A stretch of 64,000 nt of DNA, from positions 146,854,001-146,918,000 of the forward strand of contig NC_069659.1 in the NCBI RefSeq assembly GCF_027244095.1. Reading direction: 5' to 3'. The notes under the pieces are model-generated. The model was not told the origin of the DNA and ran no database searches. It worked only from the letters and a program-made list of their open reading frames with translations. Both the position numbers and the translations under genes were made by a program. This DNA comes from Hemicordylus capensis. Taxonomy: Eukaryota > Chordata > Lepidosauria > Squamata > Cordylidae. Numbering within the stretch: position 1 is the stretch's first letter; every line of letters begins with the position of its first letter. This document shows positions 52,290 to 64,000 of this stretch, piece after piece.

Positions 52290-55200
52290 TGAATCGTTGG
52301 CACTTACCTGAATGGTTATTCTCCTCCAGAAGCATGGATTGTATCCGATGACAGGATGGGTTGTCACGACCTACTGCTCCACAGACAGGGCCAATCATAG
52401 AACTTTGTGGCTCATCAGGAGGGAGGGACCAATCCCTCAGACCTCAGTACTTAGCCAGAGAAAACGTACTCCAATAAACAGTAAAAATACAACAAACAGG
52501 CCCAAAAGAAGGGCAACCAGAACAGAATGAAACAGAACATGGGAGAACTCGTCAGGAATGAGCGTTGCACTAACTGGAGAACCCCAAGGGAGGACAGACC
52601 GCCCAAGAAAGAAACTGCTCCACATAGTAGATATGTTGAGGACAGGTAGACGACAGCCAGAAGAAGATAAAGACCAGTCACACAAGCAGGAGGGTTGGAT
52701 GCAATCCATACTGAATGACCATTCATGTAAGTGCCAATGATTCATTCTCCCTCAGAAGAGGATTGTATCCAATGACAGGATGGGACCTGCCATAGCCACT
52801 ACGAAAAACCCAGGGTGGGAGCTACAACGTCTGGTCCTATGACAGAACCACCTGCTGTAGGACCCACCTGCCAAAGGATGCATCAGCCGACGTCCAATCA
52901 TGAATCTTATAATGTCTAACAAAGGTGGAGAGGGAGGCCCAGGTAGCTGCCTGGCATATGTCAACTAGAGGCGCCAAGGTGGAAAAGGCGGCTAACACAG
53001 CAACATTTCGAGTAGAGTGGGCCGTAACCCCGGCAGGAGCAGGTACACCGGAAGCGGAGTATGCCAACAGGAAGCACTGACATATCCAAGGAGACAATGT
53101 GGAGGTAGAAACTCTCCTGCCCAGACAGAGAGCAGTCCCTGAATGAGACAAACAAGGACTCAGATGACCTGATCGCTTTCGTGCACCCTAGATAGATCTT
53201 AACAGCCCTGTGCACATCCAGGGTATGCCATTCCTTCTTCAGTGGCGGGGGGGGGGGAAGGGTGAGGGCAGAAAGAAGGTGACATCAGCTCCTGATGGAA
53301 GACTGAATTCACCTTAGGCAAATAAGAAGGATCAGTGCGCAACAAAACATAGTCTGGATAAATTAAACACAATTCCTTACGAATAGATAATGCACCCAGA
53401 TCAGACACCCGTCGAGCCGAAGTGATGGCCACAAAAACCAAAACCTTAAAGGTCAACAACCGTAGGAGAACTGAACACAAGGGCTCGGAGGGTGCCTTTG
53501 TGAGAGTCCTGAGGACCAAATTTAAATCCCAGATGGGAAACCTGTGGATCGTGGACAGCTTCAAAACTGCCGCCCCTTTCAGAAACCTCTGAACATGAGG
53601 ATGTGCTGAAAGGGCTGGAACCCTTTGCACCTGCAAAACAGTGGATAAAGCAAAAACCTGACGACGGAGAGTACTGGGCCAAAGCCCCGCATCAAGGCCC
53701 TTTTGTAAAAACCCCAACACCTAGGCAACAGGGGCCGAAAGTGGAGGAATCCCAAAGGAAGCACACCAGATCGCAAATGCTTTCCAAGTGGACTGATAGA
53801 TCCGGACTGTATAGTACCAAACATAGTACCAGTATAGACCAAAATAGTCTGATGAACGGAACTAGAGTAACCAGAGACCACTAGAGAGTCCCGCTCAATC
53901 TCCACACGTAGAGACTGAGCCACGCCGGATCTGGATGAAAGAGTGGACCCTGACTGAGAAGCTGAGGATGGGACCCCAAGGGCATCGGTGGAGCGGATGA
54001 TAGCGCCACTAGGTCCAAAAACCATGGCCTCCATGGCCAATGCGGAACTAGAAGAACCTCTGCCTGAAACTTGCGTACCCTCCAAATGGTCTAAGGCAGT
54101 GTGGCAAAGGGGGAAAAGGCATATAGCGACTCCCATGGCCATGGAAAGGTCAGGGCATCTGTCCCTGCGGCCCTGGGGGCCTGGTATCGTGTGATAAAGC
54201 GGTCTAACTTGGTGTTTGCTGGGGAGGCGAACAGGGCCAGGGTTGGATGCCCAAATTGCCAAACTACCTGATGGAAGACCCGGGAGTCCACCGACCACTC
54301 CGCAGGGTCCATCTGAGACCGGCTGAGCCAATCTGCAAGGGTGTTGGAGACTTTGCTGATGTGATCCGCCTCCAAGGAGAGAAGGTGTTCCTCCACCCAG
54401 TTCAACAGGAGAGAGGCCTCCTGCATCAGGGACCGGGACCTCATCCCACCCTGGTGGTTGACGTGGGCCTTAGCTGTTGCACTGTCCATGCGAACCAGAA
54501 CATGCTGGGCCTGAACTACAGGAAGGAACTCCTGTAGAACTAGCCTGATCACTCCCAACTCCAACCAGTTCATGGAGTTTAAACACTCCTTCTCCGACCA
54601 GCATCCCTGGGCGAACAAATGGAGACAATGGCCGCCCCAGCCCTGAAGACTGGCGTCTGTTGTCACCTGGACCCAAGTCATAGAAACACCACCCCCTTTT
54701 TCGCTGCTGGGGAGTACCATCACCGCAGGGACTGCTGGACCCGTGGAGTCAGGTTGATCCAAAGCCTGAACTGACTGGCAATCCACTCTTGAATCGGCAA
54801 CAACAGCCACTGGAGGGGACAAGAGTGGAACCGATTCCAGGGCACGATCCCTATGGTGGATACCATAAGCCCCTGCAGCTGACTCAGGGATAGGAAATCG
54901 GACCTGAGACGCAGGACTAGAGAGCGGCACCTAGATGCCAGCTTGACCCTGCGTTTGGGTGGGAGACACACAGTCCCTTTGACTATGTTAACAGCTCCGA
55001 GATGAACCACCCTGGTCTGGGGAACTAGGGAGCTCTTCTTGAAGTTCACCATGAAACCGTGGGACACCAGGACCGCCAGGGTCACTTGTACATCCTCCTG
55101 GGCCCTCTGAAAGGATGACTACCATATCAACAGGTCGTCTACATAAGGATAAAGATGACCCCCCTTGGTCCTCAAGTGCCACGAGTGCCACCATGAGTTT

Positions 55201-57605
55201 GGTAAACACTCGGTGCAGTTGAGAGACCAAAGGGTGGGGAAATAGGAGGGCAATGGTCGAACTCCAGAGTGTAGCCCTGGGTCACTGTCCTGATAATCCA
55301 AACATCCGTGCATGTTTGTGACTAGGTCAGTGCAAATGCCCGCAACATGCCCCCTACCTGGAAAGGAAGCGACAGCATGGGGTAGTCATTGGTTGGAACC
55401 TTTCTTGAAGCTGGGCTTGGATTGCTGACTGGCATGCTGAGGGCAACGAAAGGAGTTGTTACGAAAGGAGGGTTGGGCCCTCGACCACAGCTCTCGCTCC
55501 TGTCTATTCTGCCTGTAAAGAAATGAGAGTTTATATCCTTTGGAAAATGACGCTGAAGGGAAACTTTTGGGTTCCTGACGGGAAACAGCTTAGGGCATTG
55601 CCCTCTTCTTTTCCTTGGTTTCAATCAGAACCAGTTCCAAAACCTCCCAAAAAAGCTTATCTCCCCGGAAGACTGAGTTAGCTAAATTGCTCCTGGACCT
55701 TTGGTCCACCTTCCAGTTTTTTAACCACAGAAGGCATCTAACAGTAATGTCTGATGCCAATGCCCAGGCCGAAAGTTGGACCGCATCCAGGGAGGAATCT
55801 GCCATAAAGGCTGATGCCTTACCCAACTTATTAAGACCCTGCCTTAGGGCAGTCAAGTCAGGGGGAACCAATGGGGCCAACTCCTTCACCCACAAAATAG
55901 CTGCCCTAGCAAACATGGAATTCGCCATGGAAGCCCTCAGGGACAAGGCAGACACCTCATGCGATCTGCGCAAGGTGGCATCACACTTTTGATTGTCTAG
56001 ATTTTTGAGAACCTTATTCCCATCCCTGGGGAGGACAGCCCCCATGATCAAGGTGGCCACCTCAGCATCACCAAGTGGCAACATTAATTTGTCCATGACA
56101 GCTTTATTAGAGTTGTAAAAACGTCAGATAGCAGGAGGCGGACCCTTACACTCAATAGCCCAGTCCCATTCAGACTGGATAATATCCAGAAACAGTTGAG
56201 GGCAAGGGATGGTCACCTCGTGGCGCCTGAAAGAAAGAAGGACCTCAGGATCCCCACCAGGTCCTCAGGAGGTGGTGGAACCACCCCTTCCAATCGAAGG
56301 CTTTTGCGGACCTTATGCAATAGTACTGGATAGTCTGCAGGAGTGAAGAGATAGTAGGGGGAAGATGAAGAAGACACTGAATCCTCTTTGTCCCCCGACA
56401 ACTCTCCCTCCTCCCTTCCTGAGTCAGAGTCCTCAGAAGGACCTACATGGCTGCCTTGAACCACTACAAGGGGCACCCTCTGATGCACCCTAACGGGGGA
56501 GGTACAAGGAGACAGTGGAGGCAGATCGTGCTCAGGCACAGAGGCCGGCGTGGGAACAGGCCCCAAGGGACCCGAAACTCCTCCCCTGGCTCCCAACATG
56601 GTGGCCGCACCCGAAACAGCTCCCCCAGCACTCAAAAAGGCGCCCGTCTGGGCCTGAGCAGGGAAAGTTTGGGCAGGAATGGAAACGGGGAGGGAAGGAG
56701 GAACTGCCATGACCAGCCAGGCAAACCTGCCGAGTTTCTCAGCCACCACCCAACAAAGGAGAGCAGCAAAGGCAGCTGGACTCTCCTCCTTGCCCAAATT
56801 GGCACCGGCACTGTTCTGGTGGGCAGAGGAGGTGCTGGGACACTGGGTGGGCGGAGCAGCCACCAACACATCTGAGCCCGAGGACCTGGACGCGGAGGCT
56901 TGCGGCAGGTTCTCCAGTGCCATGGCCTGCCCGGAAACGGCAGAAGCCGTGGCAGAGCAATGAGGCGGAGCGGGGAGATTGGGCGCCCCTTCGGCGGGTA
57001 CCAGCTGTGGTGGGGTTGGAGCGGCAGCCACTGTCGCGGTGGAAACAGTCTCCGTACAAGGAGATGAAGCCCACCCAGTTCCCTCTGCAGGGGTGATCTG
57101 TGAATCAGCTGCGGAATTCTTTTTGCTTTTCTTCTTGTCCCCTTTGTCCTTCTTTTTCTCCCTCCAGGAATCAGGGGAGGGGCGAGCAACGGAGGTGGGA
57201 GAGGTCGCCGCCGCCCACTTGGCCTGGCACACAGAGTGCGCCATAGAATCCTCAGAGAGAGAGGGAGATACCTCTCTCTCACCGCGAGTGAGCTCTTAAC
57301 ACCATATTCAGGCAAATCAAAGCAGCGGCTGAGGAAAAACAGTGCTCTGCCTCCCTGATAGCCCCTTTCACTGGCACTAAGGAAGACAGGTAAGTATAGA
57401 AATAGCAAGGCCAAACAGCTAAAAGGAGCAACAAAAACTAGCACCTGCTTGGAGCAAGACAGGACAAAGAACTGAGGTCTGAGGGGTTGGTCCCTCCCTC
57501 CTGGGGAGCCACAAAGTTCTCTGATTGGCCCTGTCTGTGGAGCAGTAGGTCATGACAACCCATTCTGTCATCGGATACAATCCTCTTCTGAGGGAGAATC
57601 TCAAA
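52290..57605 (-). mobile_element. DIRS-type tyrosine-recombinase retroelement (fossil), both ends present
   Basis: Inverted terminal repeats lie at about 52290-52460 and 57470-57602 (shared GGATTGTATCCGATGACAG). An internal complementary region at about 52715-52790 joins sequence matching the two outer ends, the hallmark of DIRS elements. Read on the minus strand, the order is: gag-like region (about 57.24-55.59 kb), reverse transcriptase (about 55.3-54.7 kb), RNase H (about 54.93-54.1 kb, with TTDASLQGWGGH), and tyrosine recombinase (about 53.7-52.84 kb, with SARRVSDLGAL and HSTRNVA). It is broken in several places but retains long frames, so it is probably moderately young. It is not a host gene. 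Confidence 0.88.
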
Positions 57606-58009
57606 TTTAATGGGCACTGGACATTGCTGTAATTGTGTGAACCAGGCCAGAAAATATGAATCAAAGGCAGCTAGATGTGAGCAGGTATTGTGTTGTCCTC
57701 TTTCTGCAGCAGGCTTTTCATTTTAGGCCGTAGCAAATCTACATGGATTGCTGTTGCTGGAGTAGAACCATTATGTGCCACCCAGCTAAAATAATCTGTG
57801 AAGGGGGGGAAAGGATGTGTGGAATGAAACCGATTTCAATGCCTAATAAGTAAGGCTATAACAAAAATAGGTGGAACCCTTTTAAAATAAGTAACTGTTA
57901 ACATAATTGGCTGTAGCGTGATTAAACTGTGCCAGCTCTTCTCAAGTAAACTAGTTAACAGGGATTATAATAAGCTTGTTTTAATTCGGTATTCTCTTTT
58001 GTCAGAAAC

Positions 58010-59085
58010 AGCTGTTCATAAGAACAAGCCCTATTGGAACAGGCCCAAGGCCTATATAGTCCAGCATCCTGTTTCACAGTGGCCCACCAGATGCCCCTGA
58101 GAAACCCACAGGCAAGATGTGAGGGCATGCTCTTTCTCCTGCTGTTGCTCCCCTGCAACTGGTATTGAGAGGCATCTTGCCTCTGAGGCTGCAGATGGTC
58201 TGTAGCCACCAAACCAGTAGCCATTGATAGACCTGTCCTCCGTGAATTTGTCCAAGCCTCTTTTAAAGCCACCCAAGCTAGTGGCCACATCCCTGGCAGA
58301 GAATACCATATACCATGTGCTGGGTGGAAAAAGTACTTCCTTTTGTCAATCCTAAATTTCTTGGCCATCAGTTTCATGGGATAACCCCTGGTTCTAGTGT
58401 TGGAGAGTCAGCAACATTTTTCTCTGTCCACTGTATCTACTTCATGCATAATTTTATACACCTCTATCATGTATCCCTGTAGTCACCTTTTTTCCAAACT
58501 AAAAAACCCCAGAAGCTGTAGCCTTGACTCATAAGGAAGGTGCTCCAGGCCCCTGATCATCTTGCCTGCCCCCATCTGCCCCTTTTCTAGTTCTACAATA
58601 GTGACAAGAACGGTATGCAGTACTTCAAATGTGGCTGCACTATAGATTTCTATAAAAGCATTATAAAATTAGTTTTTTTATTTTAAATCCCCTCCTAATG
58701 ATCCCTAGCATGGAATTTGCCTTTTTTCACAGCTGCTGTGCACTGAGTCTACACTTTCAATGAGCTGTCCACCACAACCCCAAAATTTCTCTCCTGGCCA
58801 GTCACTGACAGCTCAGACCCCATCAATATATATGTGAAGTTGGGTTTTTTTGCCCCAATATGCACCGCTTTACACTTGCTAACATTGAACTGCATTTGCC
58901 ATTTTGTCTCCCACTCCCCCAGTTTGGAGGAATATTTTTAGAGCTCCTCATGATCTGTTTTGGATTTCACTACCCTAAATAGTTTAGTGTCATCTGCAAA
59001 TATGGCCACTTCGCTTCTTACCCCAACTTCTAGATCAAAGAGAGCCTCTTTCATATGGATGGAAAACAAGCTGCACTGGGCTTCT
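58010..59085 (-). mobile_element. CR1 LINE 3' part
   Basis: The 3' UTR (AAGGCCTATATAGTCCAGCA) runs through the region that includes TTGATAGACCTGTCCTCCGT to ORF2 C-terminal sequence near 58.9-59.0 kb (CATCTGCAAATATGGCCACT, a block usual in CR1). It lies between the two DIRS fossils. Confidence 0.8.
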
Positions 59086-59285
59086 GCTGATTACCCAACA
59101 AATCTTTCTTTAAAAATAAATTATTTTTAAGTTATTTTACAGAACCATGACAATAGGCTTTAAAAAATTATAGGCTTGTTTTGAAGCAGAGCTAACTATG
59201 CTTTTTCCATGCAGAATTGCATGTATAAAGACATTTGTTCGATCCTGGGATAGTATGTTCCTTGTTAGCTGGTATCTTATTTAAA

Positions 59286-59408
59286 GTAAAAGGTAAAGTG
59301 TGCCATCGAGTCAGTGTCAACTACAGGTGACCACAAAGCCCTCTGGTTGTCTTTGGTAGAATAAAGGAGGGGTTTACCATTGCCTCCTCCCGTGTAGTAT
59401 GAGATTGG
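59286..59408 (-). mobile_element. tRNA-derived SINE (family B), cut at the DIRS boundary
   Basis: GTAAAGTGTGCCATCGAGTC and GGGGTTTACCATTGCCTCCT match the 41205-41452 copy in reverse. The match stops at TAGTATGAGA, exactly where the second DIRS terminal repeat begins. Confidence 0.78.
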
Positions 59409-62400
59409 AGTGTTGGTTTCACTTACTGTGAAGACTTCTTCTTGTTGCTGAGACCGAGGACACCTCTGGGTTATCCTTCCCGTAAGCTCCAAGGCAGGAC
59501 AGTTGATTGGATAGAAATAGAAAGCTATGCCTACTTGAAGCTGAGGGGGATAACCCCACCCAGTTCTTTTGGTCCGAGGTGCGAAAGGCACAAATGTAAA
59601 TGTAACATTAACTTCAACATACCATACAGAAGCGTAACAGATCATAACAAGGCAGAATTATACAGAGTAAGATAAAATACAGAGCTGGGCTTAATTCCCA
59701 TGAAAACATTAATACCAAGAACTAAGATGGTCAACAAGGAACAGGCAAAGACCTCAAGAGGGTGGGTCGAGGTGTCCTCGGTCCCAGCAACAAGAAGAAG
59801 CCTTCACAGTATGTGAAACCAACATTCCGTTCTCTGTTGCTGGGACCAAGGATACCTCTGGGACATACCATAGCGAAGACCCATGCCTATTCTTGGGGAA
59901 GCACCCTCTGCAAAACATGCCTTCCAAAGGCCGCTTGAGAAGATGCATGTAGGTCAATTTTATAATGTCTAATAAAAGCGGAAGGCGATTTCCAGTTAGC
60001 TGCCCTACAAATCTCGTGGACAGGAGCATTTGTAGAGAATGCTGCTGAGGTGACCGCTGCTTGGGTGGAATGAGCAAGAACTTGTGTAGGCGGCTGCAGA
60101 TGTTGGACCTCATAAGCCAACATTATACAAGCTCTAATCCAACATGCGATGGTCGGAGCTGACACAGCCAACCCCATAGTACTAGGATGAAAAGATACAA
60201 ATAAGATATTTGTGGTCCTAAAATCCATCGTCGGTTTAATATATTTTTTGAGACAGCGGCAAACGTCCAATTTATGCAATTGTTTTTCCTTAGGATGAAC
60301 TGGATAAGGACAAAAGGAAGGCAGAAAAATGTCTTGTGATTGATGAAATGGTGTAGCCACTTTGGGTCAAACCGAGTCTTCCTAGAAGATGCAGAGAGAT
60401 TTAGAAATGGAGAGTGCAATTAATTCTGAGACACGTCTAGCGAAGTTTATTCCACCAGGAAAGCCAGTTTGAATGACAATAACTTTAAAGATATGTCTGC
60501 CAGTGGTTCAAACGGAGAAGATTGCAATGCTTTTATAGTACACTATGTAGGTCCCATGATGGAAACCTATGAACGGTCAGGGGAGATAACATGGTTGCCC
60601 TTTGAAGAAAACGTAGGAGGTGTGGATGGTTTTGGCACGCCATGCCCGAAATGCTGGAAATGAGCCCTGGTAGCAAAGCTGCTTGTCTTTTCAAAGTGTT
60701 TGGACGTAGGCCCTTGTCCATCCCTTCCTGTAGGAATTGGAGGAGATGGTTCAAGGAGACATCGGTCTTAGGTACTGAATGTCTGGTTAACCAGCACAAG
60801 AAGAATGTCTGGTTAACCAGCACCAGGTGTATTGATATATCCTGTTCGTTGAGGATCGGCAGGATGCTAGCATTGTTTGAAGTACCTGTTTGGTACATCC
60901 CTGCTGACCTCGCTCAGTTTCCAGGCAGCTAGTCAAAACCAGGCTGGATTGTGGTGCCGCACTGGATGCTGAGTAAGAAGATCTTTGCCAGATGAAGAAG
61001 TTATGGGAACGATGGACATCTTGGCCAGAAGGGTGCCACCAGAATGACTGTTGTCTGCATCATGCTGATGCTCCGCAACACTCTGGCCAGAAGAGGCATT
61101 GGTGGGAACACATACAGCAATCCCCGTGGCCAGGACTGGATAGGGCTCCCACTGTTTCCGCTTCCTGGCAGGGAAAACAGGACATGAACCGTGGAGTTTT
61201 GGTATTCTTTGTCATTGCAAACAGATCCATGACCGGTATTCCCATGCGTGCTGTGATCCTGGTGAACACATGCGTTGAGAGTGTCCATTCCCCCAGTAAC
61301 AGGTCCTCTTGGCTCAGCTAATCGGCCATGAGGTTGTCTTCTCCCTTTATGTGATGTGCTGTCAGAGAGCCCAGGTGGCCCTCCGCCCAGGTGATCAGAC
61401 AGGAGGCCTCCTGATGTAGCGACTTGGAACGCATGCCGCCTTGCCGATTTATGTGGCCTTTGCAGTGGTATTGTCTGTTCGCACTAAGATATGAGCGCCC
61501 CGGAGGTGGAGTTGAAATGCCAATAGAGCCAGACAAATTGCCTGCAGCTCTTTCCAATTGATGCTGTGGCTCCTTTCTTGTACAGACCATGTCCCTTGTG
61601 AAGTTAGATTGAGACAGTGAGCTCCCCAGCCCGTTGCTCGCATCTGTGGTTAGAATCACCCTTGTTGGGTCCAGAAATTGTTTCCCCCATAGAAGGTTTT
61701 GCGGAAGCAGCCACCACCTGAGGGCTGGGCGCAGAATCTGGGGGGTGTAGCTGTACGATCCGTTTCACAGCTATGGCTCACTGATAAGGCAGGAGGAACC
61801 ATTGGAGTGCACAGGAGTGAAACCTCGCCCATGGGACTGCTTTGAAGGTCATGACCATGAGCCCTAGGAGCCTCGCCAAGGTGGATAGTAACACCATAGG
61901 TCTCTGGAGAGCCTGCCTGATTTCTGAGGTGAGCAGTAATAATCAATCATGTGGAAGAACAAGACGGTCAATTTGCGTGTTTATAAGGACACTCAGGTGT
62001 TGCAGACGGCAGGTCGGTGATACCTGACTCTTTGATAGGTTTATGCAGAAGCCGTGATTCCGGAGGGTGCAGAGTGGTGTTTAAATCTCGATGTGCTGTC
62101 TGTACTGATTTGGGTAGGAGAAGTAGACCATCCTAGTACACCAGGATCCGGATCCCCTGAAGCCAGAGATGTGCCACCAGTGGAGACAACACCTTGGTAA
62201 AGACTCGTGGAGCCGACAATAGGCTGAACAGAAGTGCCATATATTGCCAGTGCCGACCCGCATAGTGGAACCTGAGCAAGGACCGACTGTGACTGTGGAT
62301 GGGAACATGCAGATAAGCCTCCTTCAAATCTATGGATGTTATGATGTCTTGATGATGAAGGGCCTCTGCAACCAATCTTAAAGTTTCCATTCTGAACTGT

Positions 62401-64000
62401 TCCCTTTTCACCCACCTGTTTAGGAATTTTAAATCCAAAACAGCTCTTTTTGTTCCGTTCTTTTTGGGGATGGTGAACAAAATAGAATAGACGCCCTCCC
62501 CCCACTGCAGGGGTGGAACATGTTCTACTGCACCGATTTCCTGTAGATGATGAATCGCTCAAAGAAGCTTAGAGTGCCTAATAATAGAGCGCAGATGTGG
62601 GATTTCGAGGAACCTGTGAGGAGGGGGAGCTACTTGATCTATTTTGTACCTGTCCCGTATCACCTTTAAAGTCCAATTGTCTGGAACGGATGCTTCCCAG
62701 GCATGGAAGTGCTCTGTCAGACTGCCCAATTTTGGGGTGGCAAGTCACTGTTGGCCTTTGGCCTGCCTATGTTGGAAGAAGGGCTGCTTATTGGAACCAG
62801 TGTTCCTATAGGAACCGCCCTGTCTGTTCCAGTTGAACCTCTGGGTTCTAAAGTCTTGACCCCGGCCCCTAAAGAACCGGAATTCATGAAAGGGCTGAAA
62901 GGAGGACTGAGTTTGTCAATAGAGTCTTTTGAAAAATGGCTTTTCTGATTATCCTGGGGCTGTTGGCATGCCCCCCCCCCCCGCCTTTTGTGTGTCTTTG
63001 GATTCTACTAGCACATCCTTAAGTGCATTCTCTCAAAATAACTGCTTTGCACTCCGTCGTATGCCACAGTGGTCAGATTATTTTTAGAAGTGGCATTGAC
63101 CTGCCAATGTTTAAGCCAGAAGTGTCGGCGCCCTACAACCGCAGCAGCAGATGCCCGTGAGACAAACCTGATTGAATCTGAAGTGGCGTTGGCCATGAAG
63201 GCCTGAGCCTTTTGGATTTTAAGCAGTTGCAGCCTCAGCTTTGTTGAATCCGTGGGTGTGTCATTCAAAAGGTCATCCACCCACAGCAGAGAAGACCTGG
63301 CTGCCATCGACGCTGCAGCTGCAGCCCGTGTGGTCAAGGATGTATCATCATGGACCTTGCAAAACGATAGTTCTGCCTTTTTGTCAGCGTGATCTTTGAG
63401 TGTGACCTCGCCATCCTTTGGCACTAAGGAGCCACTGCCCAACCGGGCTATCGGACCATCGGTATTGGGGGTCTTTAAGAGATCCACATGTTCCTTTTTT
63501 GGTAAGAATAGAAATTAATTGGCAGCCAAAAGGGTTTTTCTACTAGCCGCCGGTGATGCCCACACCTGCTTTATAACTTCAGAAAACAATTCCGGTAAAG
63601 GTAGAAGCATTTCTCTTGGCACCACCCTAGGAAATACTAAATCTCCCTTTCCAGACTGAATAAGGTCAGGTCCTTAATTAGCTTGCAGGCCAATAGCCTT
63701 GAGGACCCTTGACATCAGGGGAGAAAAATCATCTGCAATAAATAGGCGTTGGGAAATATTACAAGGTTCCACACCCTCACCCCCAGACCACTAGCCCTCC
63801 TCCTTAGGTAGGGAGTCTGGATCCTGAATGTCTGCCTCCAAATTGCCCACATCATCCCCGAAGCCAGTGTCACCAATGCCAATGGGCACTGTCCCTAAGG
63901 TTAGTTTGTTTTGAACTAAGAGCCTCAGGTGAAGGGGGTCTGGATCCCCCCAGGTGCTTGGAATTTTCAGAAGAATGGTGGTCCTTGGTGGCAGAAGCCT
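59409..64000 (-). mobile_element. Second DIRS-type retroelement (fossil), extends beyond the window
   Basis: A terminal repeat begins about 59409 (TTGGTTTCACTTACTGTGAA). An internal complementary region at about 59760-59880 carries the inverse of that end (TTCACAGTATGTGAAACCAA) fused to the other end. On the minus strand: gag-like (about 63.49-63.0 kb), reverse transcriptase (62480-62133, with SIDLKEAYLHVPI), RNase H (about 61.66-61.3 kb) and tyrosine recombinase (about 60.9-59.89 kb, with FIRHYKIDLHA). It is clearly a different lineage from 52.29-57.6 kb. It is broken in several places, and the far end lies outside the window. Confidence 0.85.

Noticed and set aside
53199-57444. Long minus-strand frames (up to 343 codons)
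   Set aside because: They belong to the DIRS-type fossil, not to a host gene.
51414-64000. TEX30 exons expected beyond POGLUT2
   Set aside because: No recognisable exon; the interval is filled by retroelement fossils and a CR1 fragment.

Overview
The window looks like a vertebrate nuclear chromosome, most probably from a squamate reptile. The evidence is intron-rich genes with GT/AG junctions, many CR1 and L2 LINE fragments, several tRNA-derived SINE families, many short hAT-like foldback elements, and two DIRS-type tyrosine-recombinase retroelements. The species cannot be named from the sequence alone.

Two complete host genes lie head to head. BIVM is on the minus strand, with coding exons from 22500 down to 13905 and a CpG-rich 5' exon ending at 27780. 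I traced nine coding exons that sum to 1512 bp (503 codons plus stop). POGLUT2 (formerly KDELC1) is on the plus strand from 29833 to 51261. Its ten coding exons sum to 1500 bp (499 codons plus stop), and the protein ends in the ER-retrieval variant KEEL. This pairing is the known vertebrate arrangement (TEX30-POGLUT2-BIVM-ERCC5 in human). ERCC5 would be expected to the left of BIVM on the minus strand. I see no ERCC5 coding exon, only an unassigned CpG-rich candidate first exon near 10.35 kb.

Layout: 1-12.7 kb is repeat-rich intergenic DNA. It holds a long foldback, L2 ends, SINEs, a CR1 copy interrupted by a SINE and a 709-bp palindromic element, a 1.2-kb hAT-like element, and the candidate promoter. 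12.7-28 kb is BIVM, with repeats in its introns and 3' UTR. 28-29.8 kb is the shared promoter interval. 29.8-51.4 kb is POGLUT2, whose introns carry L2, CR1, SINEs, hAT MITEs, a solo LTR and a diverged partial copy of the gene's own exon 7. 51.4-64 kb has no host gene that I recognise. It contains a DIRS-like fossil (about 52.29-57.60 kb), a CR1 fragment, a truncated SINE and a second, different DIRS-like fossil (from about 59.41 kb past the window end).

The observations most worth checking are the exon-7 copy in POGLUT2 intron 7 (mostly synonymous or conservative differences), a possible papain-like core in BIVM, the family of GC-rich palindromic elements with exact 8-bp target duplications, the solo LTR 160 bp upstream of a POGLUT2 exon, and two DIRS lineages side by side with recognisable internal complementary regions.
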